From Reclinomonas americana ATCC 50394 (Eukaryota > Jakobida > Jakobea > Jakobida): DNA of 64,000 nucleotides. A model generated the notes under the pieces. That model was not told the DNA's origin and did not search any database. It saw nothing but the letters and a program-made list of their open reading frames with translations. The translations under genes were made by a program, and so were the position numbers. Location: contig PS015010.1 of NCBI GenBank assembly GCA_048213135.1, positions 744,001-808,000 on the forward strand, written 5' to 3'. Positions 16,261-24,451 of the stretch are shown piece after piece. The stretch's first letter is position 1; the number at the start of each line of letters is the position of its first letter.

Positions 16261-18762
16261 TTACTTCTTCTCCAAATCCAACTGCATTCTTTTGATCCTG
16301 TCCTCCAGCCGTTCGGAAGAGAGGTTATTCCGGCTGAGGCCATCGGCAATGATGGGGAAGGAGAGGGGCGTCAATTGTTGTGGGAAACGAATGACAATGT
16401 TGTTACCACTAATGCGATCGAAAGCTTCGCGGAGGCGGGCCTCTTCCATTTGTTGTTCCAGCACTTCGCGGTAGGCTTGCCTTAATAATATGTTGTTGGG
16501 CTCGTATTCGCTGAACACACGGAAAAGAAGTCCCGCGCTGCTTTGCAGGTGCCTCGATTTGATCTGCTCACCCGGCATGCCCTGGAAAATGAGTCCGCCA
16601 ATAACGGCAATGTCGCGGAATTTGCGGCGGGCCATTTCGGTATTGTTGAGGCTTTGTTGTATATCAAGCAAAAGGTTGTCGGTAGTGAACAATTCCCGGG
16701 CGTTGGTATCGTCTACAGGAATGGGTTGATTACTCAGCAATTCAAAACCATAATCATTCATGGCAATGGAAAAACTGATAGGGGTGATGCGGCTGATGCG
16801 ATGCGCTACAATAGCGCTCATGGCTTCGTGTACCTGCCTTCCTTCAAAAGGATATACCAGCAGGTGAAAGCCATCCTTGCTTTCCACCTGTTCTATCAAC
16901 AGCTCATCATCTTTAGGAATATGCGACAGTTCTTTCTGTAATTCGAACAACGCATGCAGGGCTTTGATCTCGGTTTCTTTTTCGTCGAGGAGGGCGCTGT
17001 TGAAAGTTTGTCGCAGTACGTGTCCCAGGTTGGCGGTCAGGCTCATTCTTCCGCCCATCCAACTGGGGACGATGGATTTTTTAGAGCTGGATTTCTTCAC
17101 CAGTACCGACATATCCTTTATCATCACCAGCTCCAGGTTGCGGCCTGCCAGCGTAAACACGTCGCCGGGATCGAGGCGGGATATGAAGTATTCTTCTATC
17201 ACACCTATATAACCACCGCTCATGAATTTTACTTTCAGCATGGATTCACTAACGATGGTGCCGATGTGTAAACGATGCCGCATAGCGATACGGCGGTTTT
17301 TAATTCGGTAGATACCATCTTCTCCGATCTCCACTTTTTTGTATTCATCATATTCCCGCAGCGCTTTTCCACCAGCGGTAAGGAAGAGTAGTACCTGCTG
17401 CCATTCTTCTTCTGTAATGGCAGAGAAGCAATAGGTATGACTGATCTCTTCAAAGATGATCGCAGGATCAAAGCCATCAGACACGGCAAGGGTGCACAGG
17501 TATTGCAGCAATACATCAAAGCAAAGCAGCATCGGTTCACGGCTTTCGATCACTTCTTCCCGAATAGCCGTTTTTAACGCGGCGGCTTCCACCAGTTCAA
17601 GCGAATGCGTTGGCAGGAAAAAGATACGGCTGCTGGCATCGGGCTGGTGACCACTGCGGCCGGCGCGTTGCAGGAAGCGGGCCACGCCCTTAGGCGATCC
17701 TACCTGTATAACGGCATCAACCGGGCGGAAATCGACACCCAGGTCGAGACTGGCGGTGCACACAACAGCCTTTAATCTTCCTGTATGCAGGTTTTCTTCC
17801 ACCCATAACCGCAGGTCCTGTTCAATACTGCCATGGTGCAGGGCAATGGCGCCTGCCAGGTCGGGGGAGAGATTGAGCAGGGTTTGGTACCAGCGTTCAC
17901 TCATACCTCGTGTATTAATGAAGATGAGCGTGGTTTTGTATTTTTCGATGATGGGCAAAACGCGGTGCGCCAGCTTGAGACCAAGATGTCCCGCCCAGGG
18001 AAACTTTTCTATTTCTTCCGGGATGATGGATTCAATGATGATCTTCTTATTCAGTTTGGCCTTTACGATGACACCGTCCTTTTCATGCTTGTTCCTGTTC
18101 AACCTCAACGGGGCCAGTAACACATCCCGCGCCTGATCCAGGTTACCGATGGTGGCGGAGATACCCCATATGGATAAAGCCAACGCATCATCCTGCAGCC
18201 GCCTGAGCCCGAGTATGCGGGAAATGGCCAGTTCCACCTGTACACCTCTTTTACTGCCCAGCAGTTCATGCCATTCGTCGATGGCGATGATGCGCAGGGT
18301 TTTCAATACATCAGCATAACCTTTTGATGCCAGCAGCAGGTGCAGGCTTTCGGGGGTAATGATGAGGACTTCAGGCACCTGGCGTTTTTGTTTCTGCCGC
18401 TCGGCCATGGTAGTGTCGCCATTGCGGATACCCACTCTCCATTGCATGCCCAGTTCTTCAATCACAGCTTCCATGGCCCTGCCTATGTCTTTGGCCAGGG
18501 CCCGCAGGGGTGTTACCCAAATAAGTTGCAGACCATTATTTTTTTTGAATTGGTATTTCTCGGGGTGTTCATTGATGAAATGAATGACAGCGCCAAGGAA
18601 TACAGAAAAAGTTTTACCGCAACCGGTAGGGGCATTCACGAGGCCGCTTTCGCCATTGATGATGTGCTGCCAGCTTTGTTCCTGGAACAGGAAGGGATGA
18701 TGGCCTTTTTGGGCAAGCCAGTGATGGATGGTATTATAGCCGGGGGTGGACTTTAGCTTCAA
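16261..18762 (-). CDS. Ligase-associated DEXH-box DNA helicase (Lhr-like)
   Basis: 833 aa, the normal length for this branch of Lhr helicases. Walker A NAPTGCGKT at about 39-47, WVTPLRALAKD motif Ia, ITPESLH, the Walker B box IAIDEWHELLGSKRG near 164, then the second RecA domain with LIFINTRGMSERWY, VVCTASLDLGVDF and QRAGRSGH (motif VI). The C-terminal third is the Lhr winged-helix/beta-barrel core. It is a 3'-5' DNA or DNA/RNA helicase of the ligase-associated repair cluster. Neither ligase nor exonuclease gene is in the window. Confidence 0.95.
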   Translation of the reverse strand: MKLKSTPGYNTIHHWLAQKGHHPFLFQEQSWQHIINGESGLVNAPTGCGKTFSVFLGAVIHFINEHPEKYQFKKNNGLQLIWVTPLRALAKDIGRAMEAVIEELGMQWRVGIRNGDTTMAERQKQKRQVPEVLIITPESLHLLLASKGYADVLKTLRIIAIDEWHELLGSKRGVQVELAISRILGLRRLQDDALALSIWGISATIGNLDQARDVLLAPLRLNRNKHEKDGVIVKAKLNKKIIIESIIPEEIEKFPWAGHLGLKLAHRVLPIIEKYKTTLIFINTRGMSERWYQTLLNLSPDLAGAIALHHGSIEQDLRLWVEENLHTGRLKAVVCTASLDLGVDFRPVDAVIQVGSPKGVARFLQRAGRSGHQPDASSRIFFLPTHSLELVEAAALKTAIREEVIESREPMLLCFDVLLQYLCTLAVSDGFDPAIIFEEISHTYCFSAITEEEWQQVLLFLTAGGKALREYDEYKKVEIGEDGIYRIKNRRIAMRHRLHIGTIVSESMLKVKFMSGGYIGVIEEYFISRLDPGDVFTLAGRNLELVMIKDMSVLVKKSSSKKSIVPSWMGGRMSLTANLGHVLRQTFNSALLDEKETEIKALHALFELQKELSHIPKDDELLIEQVESKDGFHLLVYPFEGRQVHEAMSAIVAHRISRITPISFSIAMNDYGFELLSNQPIPVDDTNARELFTTDNLLLDIQQSLNNTEMARRKFRDIAVIGGLIFQGMPGEQIKSRHLQSSAGLLFRVFSEYEPNNILLRQAYREVLEQQMEEARLREAFDRISGNNIVIRFPQQLTPLSFPIIADGLSRNNLSSERLEDRIKRMQLDLEKK

Positions 18763-18770
18763 GACGTGTA

Positions 18771-18855
18771 ATTACGAATGACAAATTACGAATTACGGAT
18801 GCGTCTGCCAAAGGAGACTTGTACCGCTGGTCGGGAGACCAGGCGGTGGCGTTCA
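18771..18855 (-). repeat. REP-like repeat plus AT-rich ATTACGAATT module
   Basis: ATTACGAATGACAAATTACG and following bases (18771-18798) adjoin a minus-oriented hairpin; on the plus strand it reads ACCG-CTGGTC-GGGA-GACCAG-G-CGGT (18823-18847) followed by GGCGTTC. The arms ACCG/CGGT differ from ATCG/CGAT by one compensated pair. It fills the gap between ychF and the helicase gene. Confidence 0.9.
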
Positions 18856-18920
18856 AAGAAAGAACAGGCTGTTTCCTGCAGCCGGGTCTTACTTGCTACT
18901 TGATACTTTATACCTGCGAC

Positions 18921-20018
18921 TCAGACATTGAACCTGAAATGCATCACATCGCCATCCTGCACCAGGTATTCTTTACCTTCTATGCGCAGTTTACCGTTTT
19001 CGCGGCAGGCGGCTTCTGATTTGTAGGTGATGAAATCGTTGTAAGCGATTACTTCGGCTTTGATGAAACCTTTCTCAAAATCGGTATGAATAACACTGGC
19101 AGCCTGGGGAGCTTTCCAGCCTTTGCCGATCGTCCAGGCCCTTACTTCCTGCACACCGGCAGTGAAGTAGGTATTCAGGTTAAGGAGTTTATAAGTAGAA
19201 TGTATAAGACGGTCCAGCGCGGGTTCGGTCATTTTATATTCTTCCATGAACATGGCCTTGTCATCCGGGTCTTCAAATTCGGCGATCTGCGCTTCAATAG
19301 CGTTGGTCATCACAATCACTTCATTGCCTTCGTTCTTTACGGCTTCAATAAGTGCCGCGGAAAACTTGTTGCCGGTATGCATGCTGGCCTCATCTACGTT
19401 GGCTACGTACAGAATATGTTTATCACTGAGCAGGAAGAGGTCGGCAATGGCTACTTTTTCCTCTTTGGTCAGTCCGAGGGAAATGATATTCTTACCCTGG
19501 TTCAGGTGATCCTTACAACGCAGCAGTACTTCCAGTTCGGCTTTCATTTTGGGATCTGTTTTGGCCATTTTTTCCGTACGCTGAATTTTCTTTTCTACGC
19601 TTTCCAGGTCTTTCAGCTGCAGTTCGGTTTCAATGATCTCTTTATCACCAACAGGGTTGATGGGGCCTTCTTCGCGGAGGATATTCTCATCTTCAAAACA
19701 ACGGATCACATGAATGATGGCATCCACTTCACGGATATTGGCCAGGAACTTATTACCCAGTCCTTCACCTTTACTGGCGCCGCGTACAAGGCCGGCAATG
19801 TCCACGATCTCGATCTGGGTAGGAACGATACGTTCGGGGTTCACCAGTTCCGACAGGGCATTCAACCGTTGATCGGGCACGTTGACCAGTCCTACGTTGG
19901 GTTCAATGGTACAGAACCGGTAATTGCTGGCCTGTGCCTTGGCGCTGTTGCTCACGGCGTTGAATAATGTTGATTTTCCTACGTTTGGAAGTCCTACGAT
20001 GCCTGCTTGTAAAGCCAT
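18921..20018 (-). CDS. ychF: Ribosome-associated Obg-family ATPase YchF
   Basis: 365 aa. G1 loop [11 protein letters not shown] at 7-17, [12 protein letters not shown] switch region, [18 protein letters not shown]3 region near 73-89, an NVDE sequence in place of NKxD which explains the ATP preference of this family, and a C-terminal TGS domain ending FRFNV. Universally conserved, linked to translation and oxidative stress. The ATG at 20018 gives the family-standard [12 protein letters not shown] start. Confidence 0.97.
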   Translation of the reverse strand: MALQAGIVGLPNVGKSTLFNAVSNSAKAQASNYRFCTIEPNVGLVNVPDQRLNALSELVNPERIVPTQIEIVDIAGLVRGASKGEGLGNKFLANIREVDAIIHVIRCFEDENILREEGPINPVGDKEIIETELQLKDLESVEKKIQRTEKMAKTDPKMKAELEVLLRCKDHLNQGKNIISLGLTKEEKVAIADLFLLSDKHILYVANVDEASMHTGNKFSAALIEAVKNEGNEVIVMTNAIEAQIAEFEDPDDKAMFMEEYKMTEPALDRLIHSTYKLLNLNTYFTAGVQEVRAWTIGKGWKAPQAASVIHTDFEKGFIKAEVIAYNDFITYKSEAACRENGKLRIEGKEYLVQDGDVMHFRFNV

Positions 20019-20092
20019 GGATGATGTGTTTTTTCGGGCGCAAAGGTACGTTTGAAATTCGACAATTGGCTAATTTGATAATTCGATAATTT

Positions 20093-20452
20093 GTAATGTG
20101 TAAATGTGCGAATATGCGGATGAACGCCATCGCATGGTCACCCGACCAGCGATGCAAGTCATCTTACGGATGTGCAGATGAGAGGATGTGTGCATATGCG
20201 GATGTGCGGATGGGGAGAATGTGCAAATATGCAGATGAGTGGATGAGGAGATTTGAAGATGGACGCCGTTGCGTGGTCTCCCGGCCAGTGATATTTACTC
20301 TCTTTGGTGAAGAACGCCATCGCCTTGTCTCCTGACCAGCAATATTTACTCTCTTTGGTGAAGAACGCCATCGCCTGGTCTCCCGACCAGCGATACAGGC
20401 TCCCTTTGTGAAGGCATTCGTAATTAGTAATTCGTAATTAATAATTATTGCT
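20093..20452 (+). repeat. Large composite repeat: GTGCGGAT modules, four REP-like hairpins, ATTCGTAATT module
   Basis: This fills most of the 469-bp gap between the divergent ychF and SpmAB genes, and no gene lies here. Layout: GTGCGAATATGCGGATGAAC (20107-20126) and hairpin e (20130-20153); a second run of GTGCGGATG/GCAAATATG modules (20161-20258); then three tandem 51-bp units at 20261, 20312 and 20363, each with GAACGCC, the CTGGTC-TCCC-GACCAG hairpin and, in the first two, TATTTACTCTCTTTGGTGA; finally GGCATTCGTAATTAGTAATT (20412-20431) and more AT-rich repeat to 20452. Each hairpin has small changes, with the last unit closest to the consensus. Confidence 0.93.
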
Positions 20453-20487
20453 TTATCTTAACCTCACAAACCAACACTTATAAAACC

Positions 20488-21888
20488 ATGGCATTAAGCA
20501 GGATATGGAGCGCTTTTATCATCGTGGCGGTACTGGCGGCCCTGTATGCCTGTCTTGCCCGTCCAGATGGGAAGACCATTTTCAACCGCATGGTAACCGG
20601 CAAGGCGGGAGACACATCTTATACCGTACAATACGACAGCGGTACGGTACCGCAGACACTCACTACGGTATTGGGTGATAAGGACAGTTATAAAAAAGGG
20701 GAGCAGCGTGTTGTTCGCCAGGCCGATGGCAAAGTTGTGCAGTTCAGGGAGCAGGGGGCAGACGGTATCATCGAAACCTGTAAAACAGCGGTAAATCTAT
20801 GTATCGGTCTCATTGGAATTATGGCCCTGTTCATGGGTTTTATGTCCATCGCCGAAAGAGCGGGTGGTATACGGGTATTATCGAGGATCATCGGGCCTTT
20901 CTTTTCCAAAATATTTCCCGACCTGCCCAAGGGACACCCTGCTATGGGACATATGATGATGAATTTTTCCGCTAACCTTTTAGGGCTTGACAATGCCGCA
21001 ACACCTTTCGGCATCAAGGCTATGGAAAGCCTGCAGGAGATCAACCCCGACAAAAGCCGGGCTTCCAATTCACAGATCATGTTCCTTTGCCTGCATGCTT
21101 CTGGTTTAACGCTGATACCGGTTGCCATCATCGCTTTGCGGGCTTCTACCAAAGCTGCCAATCCTACAGATATTTTTATCCCGTGTATGATCGCCACTTT
21201 TGTGGCTACCATGGCGGCCATGTTTATCGTTTCCTTCAAACAGAAGATCAATATTTTCAAACCGGTGATCATGGCCTGGGTGCTGGGTATATCGGCAGTG
21301 ATCGCATTGCTGGTGCTGTATATTAAATCGCTGGATACGGCGGAGGTACAGTCCTTTTCGGGGCTGCTCAGCAACGGGCTTATCCTGCTCATCCTTTTAC
21401 TGATCGTATTAGGCGGATTGTATAAACGTATCGATATTTTCGACGCGTTTATCGACGGTGCCAAAGGAGGTTTTGAAACGGCGGTGCGCATCATCCCTTA
21501 CCTGGTAGGCATGCTCGTAGCCATCAGCCTGCTGCGCAACAGCGGAGTGTTCGATCTGCTGATTGATGGTATGAAAACTCTTTTTGCCGCTATGGGAGCC
21601 GATACGCGTTTTGTTGATGGTTTACCTACCGCTATCATTAAACCCTTCAGTGGCGGCGGTGCCCGGGGGATGATGGTGGACACTATGAAAACATTCGGGG
21701 CCGATTCTTTTGCCGGCAGATTGAGTTGTGTGCTCCAAGGTTCGTCTGACACTACCTTCTACGTAATTGCCGTTTATTTCGGCGCGGTATCGGTAAAGAA
21801 CACCCGCTACGCGGTGGGTGCCATGCTGCTGGCCGACCTGGTAGGCATCATTACATCGATATTGTTGTGTTACCTGTTCTTCGGGTAG
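20488..21888 (+). CDS. Nucleoside-recognition membrane protein, SpmA-SpmB fusion
   Basis: 466 aa integral membrane protein. An N-terminal membrane segment and an external loop (about 25-90) are followed by two Gate/nucleoside-recognition repeats: the SpmA-like half around 95-260 (MGHMMMNFSANLLGLDNAATPFG) and the SpmB-like half around 290-466 (GGFETAVRIIPYLVGMLVAI, IIKPFSGGGARGMM). In spore formers SpmA and SpmB are separate and act in spore core dehydration; Bacteroidota carry the fused form and do not sporulate, so the role here is unknown, probably transport. The ATG at 20488 is preceded by the composite repeat. Confidence 0.9.
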   Translation: MALSRIWSAFIIVAVLAALYACLARPDGKTIFNRMVTGKAGDTSYTVQYDSGTVPQTLTTVLGDKDSYKKGEQRVVRQADGKVVQFREQGADGIIETCKTAVNLCIGLIGIMALFMGFMSIAERAGGIRVLSRIIGPFFSKIFPDLPKGHPAMGHMMMNFSANLLGLDNAATPFGIKAMESLQEINPDKSRASNSQIMFLCLHASGLTLIPVAIIALRASTKAANPTDIFIPCMIATFVATMAAMFIVSFKQKINIFKPVIMAWVLGISAVIALLVLYIKSLDTAEVQSFSGLLSNGLILLILLLIVLGGLYKRIDIFDAFIDGAKGGFETAVRIIPYLVGMLVAISLLRNSGVFDLLIDGMKTLFAAMGADTRFVDGLPTAIIKPFSGGGARGMMVDTMKTFGADSFAGRLSCVLQGSSDTTFYVIAVYFGAVSVKNTRYAVGAMLLADLVGIITSILLCYLFFG

Positions 21889-21912
21889 TATTTAATATTC
21901 CTTTATTTCATT

Positions 21913-21936
21913 AAGATCCCTCACTTTGTTCGGGAC
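21913..21936. repeat. Short dispersed repeat (AGATCC...TTCGGGAC type)
   Basis: AAGATCCCTCACTTTGTTCG and next bases match, in reverse complement, two 22-bp copies at 39633-39654 and 39746-39767. Confidence 0.65.
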
Positions 21937-21970
21937 ATAAAAAAGGACTGCTCAGAGGCAGTCCTTTGTA
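21936..21970 (-). terminator. Terminator shared by convergent genes
   Basis: AAAGGACTGC (21942-21951) and GCAGTCCTTT (21958-21967) form a perfect 10-bp stem with a 6-nt loop. The A-run at 21939-21944 becomes a T-run on the minus strand, so it mainly ends the SusC/SusD/DUF4397 unit; it can also stop transcription from SpmAB. Confidence 0.85.
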
Positions 21971-21988
21971 TTTGGAAACAGAGATAGT

Positions 21989-22771
21989 CTATCGGTTAAG
22001 GAAGGAAGTGAGGTTACGTAACCTGGTTCCTGTGCCGGTGGTGGTACCTCTTGCATACACCGTGTACACCCTTTCTGTAGAAGGGTTCCAGGTGAGAATG
22101 CTGGAGATGACCGTTGTAGAGCCGGGTTTCCTTAATTGCAGGGTATCGTTCCTTCTCAGCAGGGGCAGTTCCACCCAATCGGAAGCAAACTTGAAGCGGG
22201 TGCCGGGCATTACCACGGTGTTCAGCGCTTTGGAGAATACTTCCAGCGTGTCGGTGCCTGCGCTCAGGTTCACAAACCGCATTTTGTAATAATTGGATTT
22301 GGCAGAAGTTATCGATTCCCCGAAAGGCAGCACAATAGGGCTGTACGGAGTAGGATTAGGGAAAGTATCTACCAGGTAAAGGGTGGTATAACTTCCTGCT
22401 GCCAGGTTGAGGTCTGACCGGTAAATGGTATCGCTGGGCAGACTGCCACCGGTACGGTTGATCACCATCTTCACGTTTACGCTCAGTCCGTACGGCACCG
22501 CTGCATAAGCGGCGGGTACAGGGAACATCGCGGTATAGCCGATGGGTACATTATTGATCTTGGCATTGTTAACGTATACGTCAACAGAAGGCCCGGCCGC
22601 AGGTGTCGCTGAAGAAGGTGTAAGCGAAGTGTAGGCATGCACGACTTTGATGAACGCCTTATCCGTAACGCCCGTCTCCTGGATGATCTCCCGCCTGTCT
22701 GACTTGTCACAGGATGACAGGCCAAGGATGGCTGCTGCGGAAAGTATGCTTATGGAAAATAATTGCTTCAT
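21989..22771 (-). CDS. DUF4397-domain lipoprotein
   Basis: 260 aa with lipoprotein signal (ILGLSSC). The body has the DUF4397 pattern: FIKVVHAYTSLTP, VDVYVNNAKI, the YTTLYLVDT strand, MRFVNLSAGTDTLEVFS, and RVYTVYARGTTTG close to the end, meaning two related beta-sandwich halves. It starts 21 bp after the SusD-like gene and is the last gene of that unit, so it is likely a surface accessory lipoprotein of the SusC/SusD pair. Ligand unknown. Confidence 0.88.
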   Translation of the reverse strand: MKQLFSISILSAAAILGLSSCDKSDRREIIQETGVTDKAFIKVVHAYTSLTPSSATPAAGPSVDVYVNNAKINNVPIGYTAMFPVPAAYAAVPYGLSVNVKMVINRTGGSLPSDTIYRSDLNLAAGSYTTLYLVDTFPNPTPYSPIVLPFGESITSAKSNYYKMRFVNLSAGTDTLEVFSKALNTVVMPGTRFKFASDWVELPLLRRNDTLQLRKPGSTTVISSILTWNPSTERVYTVYARGTTTGTGTRLRNLTSFLNR

Positions 22772-22792
22772 GTTGTTCTTTTTTGATAATGA

Positions 22793-24430
22793 TTAAGGTT
22801 CGGTAAACCATTGTTTTTTGGTATGGTAATCGAGATCCAGTGCACCCAGTTGCTGCAACGCGTCGGCATTGTACAATATTTCTGAATTGTACCTCGGCCT
22901 TACGCGGTAGATGAGTTTACCATTGTTATTGGCAAACAGGTCAGCTCCGCTGGGTGGCAGGAAATCGGTGTATACCTGGCGGGTGGTAGACGCTTCCACG
23001 TCTACATAATGATATCTTCTCATATCCGCCCATGTTTCCATGAAGCCGAAACCATACATGGCAATGTATTTCTGCAGCATGATGTGTGTCAGGTTCAGGT
23101 TAGCTGCAGTTGGCACTACCAGCGGGTTCAGCATATAGTTATCGCGGATGGTGGTAGTGAGTACATTGGGAGCAGGTACCGAAGCGCTGTAATCATTCAT
23201 CAGCATATCAAAGTTGAGGCGGATGCCGTCTTTGTAGGCATTGAGTGCATTGGTTTTGTCGCCCTTCCTGTAATAGGCTTCCGCTTTCAGGAACTGCATT
23301 TCGCTGGCAGTAACTATCGGCCAGGGCATGGCATCTTTAAATACATAGCGTGCTGCTGAGTTGCTGCCAGTGGTACTGGAACCTGTACCACCCCAGAAAT
23401 TCTGCGGCAGATCGTTGGTGGATAAACCATCATTCAAACCCTTGGCAGGCCTGATGCCTTTGAAGGTACCATTGGCATTTTCGCGGATGATGTACCAGGC
23501 ACGAGGATCGACAATACCGGTTGGTATGCCGGTGTTGAGCCCCGACATCAGGTCAGCGATAAAACGGCTCTGGCGGAAGCTGCCGATATTACCCCTGAAC
23601 GGACCGTAGTAACTGTCGGTAGAAGTTCCCAGGCCCTGCCAGAGAAGATTCACGTTATCAGAATTGGAGTTAACGGAAAGATTGGCATAGTAAATAACTG
23701 AATCGGGCTGGTAGTCTGATTTGTTGGTAGTACGGTGGAAGATACGGGCCATGGTGGCATAAGTAAACTTCTTCCATTTTTCCACATCGCCTTTACAGGT
23801 AATGTAGGCAGCGCCCTTTTCCAGGTTGGTGGCGCTTACACTGTCACCGGTTTTGCTCAGGTATTCTATAGCAAGACGGCAGCACCTTTTGGCCTCATCG
23901 TAGGCGTCTTTCTGTGTATCATAATCAAATACCAGCAGGGTAGGATCGAAAGCATCTTTTACGATCACTTCACCATGCATATCGGTAATACCCAGCCAAC
24001 CAAGTGCACGGATGGCGTAAGCAACACCTACATAATCCCATTTCTTTTGTTCGCTGCCCCATTCAATGATGCGGTTCAGGTTTTGTCCCTGTCCATAATA
24101 ATGAGAGGCCCATTGCGCACCGCCGATATCGGCCGCAGCCGCGGTACTGTTGGTGGTGGTCTGGCCCATCATATCATACTGGTTGGCGGCAGTATTGGTT
24201 ACCCAGAACTGTATATAGCGGCCTACATACTGTCCATCATTCTGGGGACCGTAGTTGGTACCATTGGCAGTATAACTTACCGCCATGTTGGAGATCACAT
24301 TGGGCAGCAACGTTTCAATGGGCTGCTTTACCAATGCGTTCGGGTTGGCATAGGCATCGTCGATCTTCTTGCTGCAGGAAGCCAGCGCAAAAAGAGAAAG
24401 TGCCGGTATGATTAAATATTTCTTTTTCAT
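22793..24430 (-). CDS. SusD/RagB-like nutrient-binding outer-membrane lipoprotein
   Basis: 545 aa of the SusD-like_2 branch. Lipoprotein signal MKKKYLIIPALSLFALASC. Family features: DDAYANPNAL near the mature start, then helical TPR-like sections (GAAYITCKGDVEKWKKFTYATMARIF; FLKAEAYYRKGDKTNALNAY at about 380) and the C-terminal ETWADMRRYHY block. It sits as a lid on the SusC barrel and binds the incoming ligand. Start 22 bp after the SusC stop. The ligand cannot be predicted, as no glycoside hydrolase or peptidase lies in the unit. Confidence 0.95.
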   Translation of the reverse strand: MKKKYLIIPALSLFALASCSKKIDDAYANPNALVKQPIETLLPNVISNMAVSYTANGTNYGPQNDGQYVGRYIQFWVTNTAANQYDMMGQTTTNSTAAAADIGGAQWASHYYGQGQNLNRIIEWGSEQKKWDYVGVAYAIRALGWLGITDMHGEVIVKDAFDPTLLVFDYDTQKDAYDEAKRCCRLAIEYLSKTGDSVSATNLEKGAAYITCKGDVEKWKKFTYATMARIFHRTTNKSDYQPDSVIYYANLSVNSNSDNVNLLWQGLGTSTDSYYGPFRGNIGSFRQSRFIADLMSGLNTGIPTGIVDPRAWYIIRENANGTFKGIRPAKGLNDGLSTNDLPQNFWGGTGSSTTGSNSAARYVFKDAMPWPIVTASEMQFLKAEAYYRKGDKTNALNAYKDGIRLNFDMLMNDYSASVPAPNVLTTTIRDNYMLNPLVVPTAANLNLTHIMLQKYIAMYGFGFMETWADMRRYHYVDVEASTTRQVYTDFLPPSGADLFANNNGKLIYRVRPRYNSEILYNADALQQLGALDLDYHTKKQWFTEP

Positions 24431-24451
24431 TGTATGAATATTTTATGCAGT

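Noticed and set aside
19086-19967. 293-codon plus-strand frame
   Set aside because: It is antisense to ychF and has no recognisable domain.
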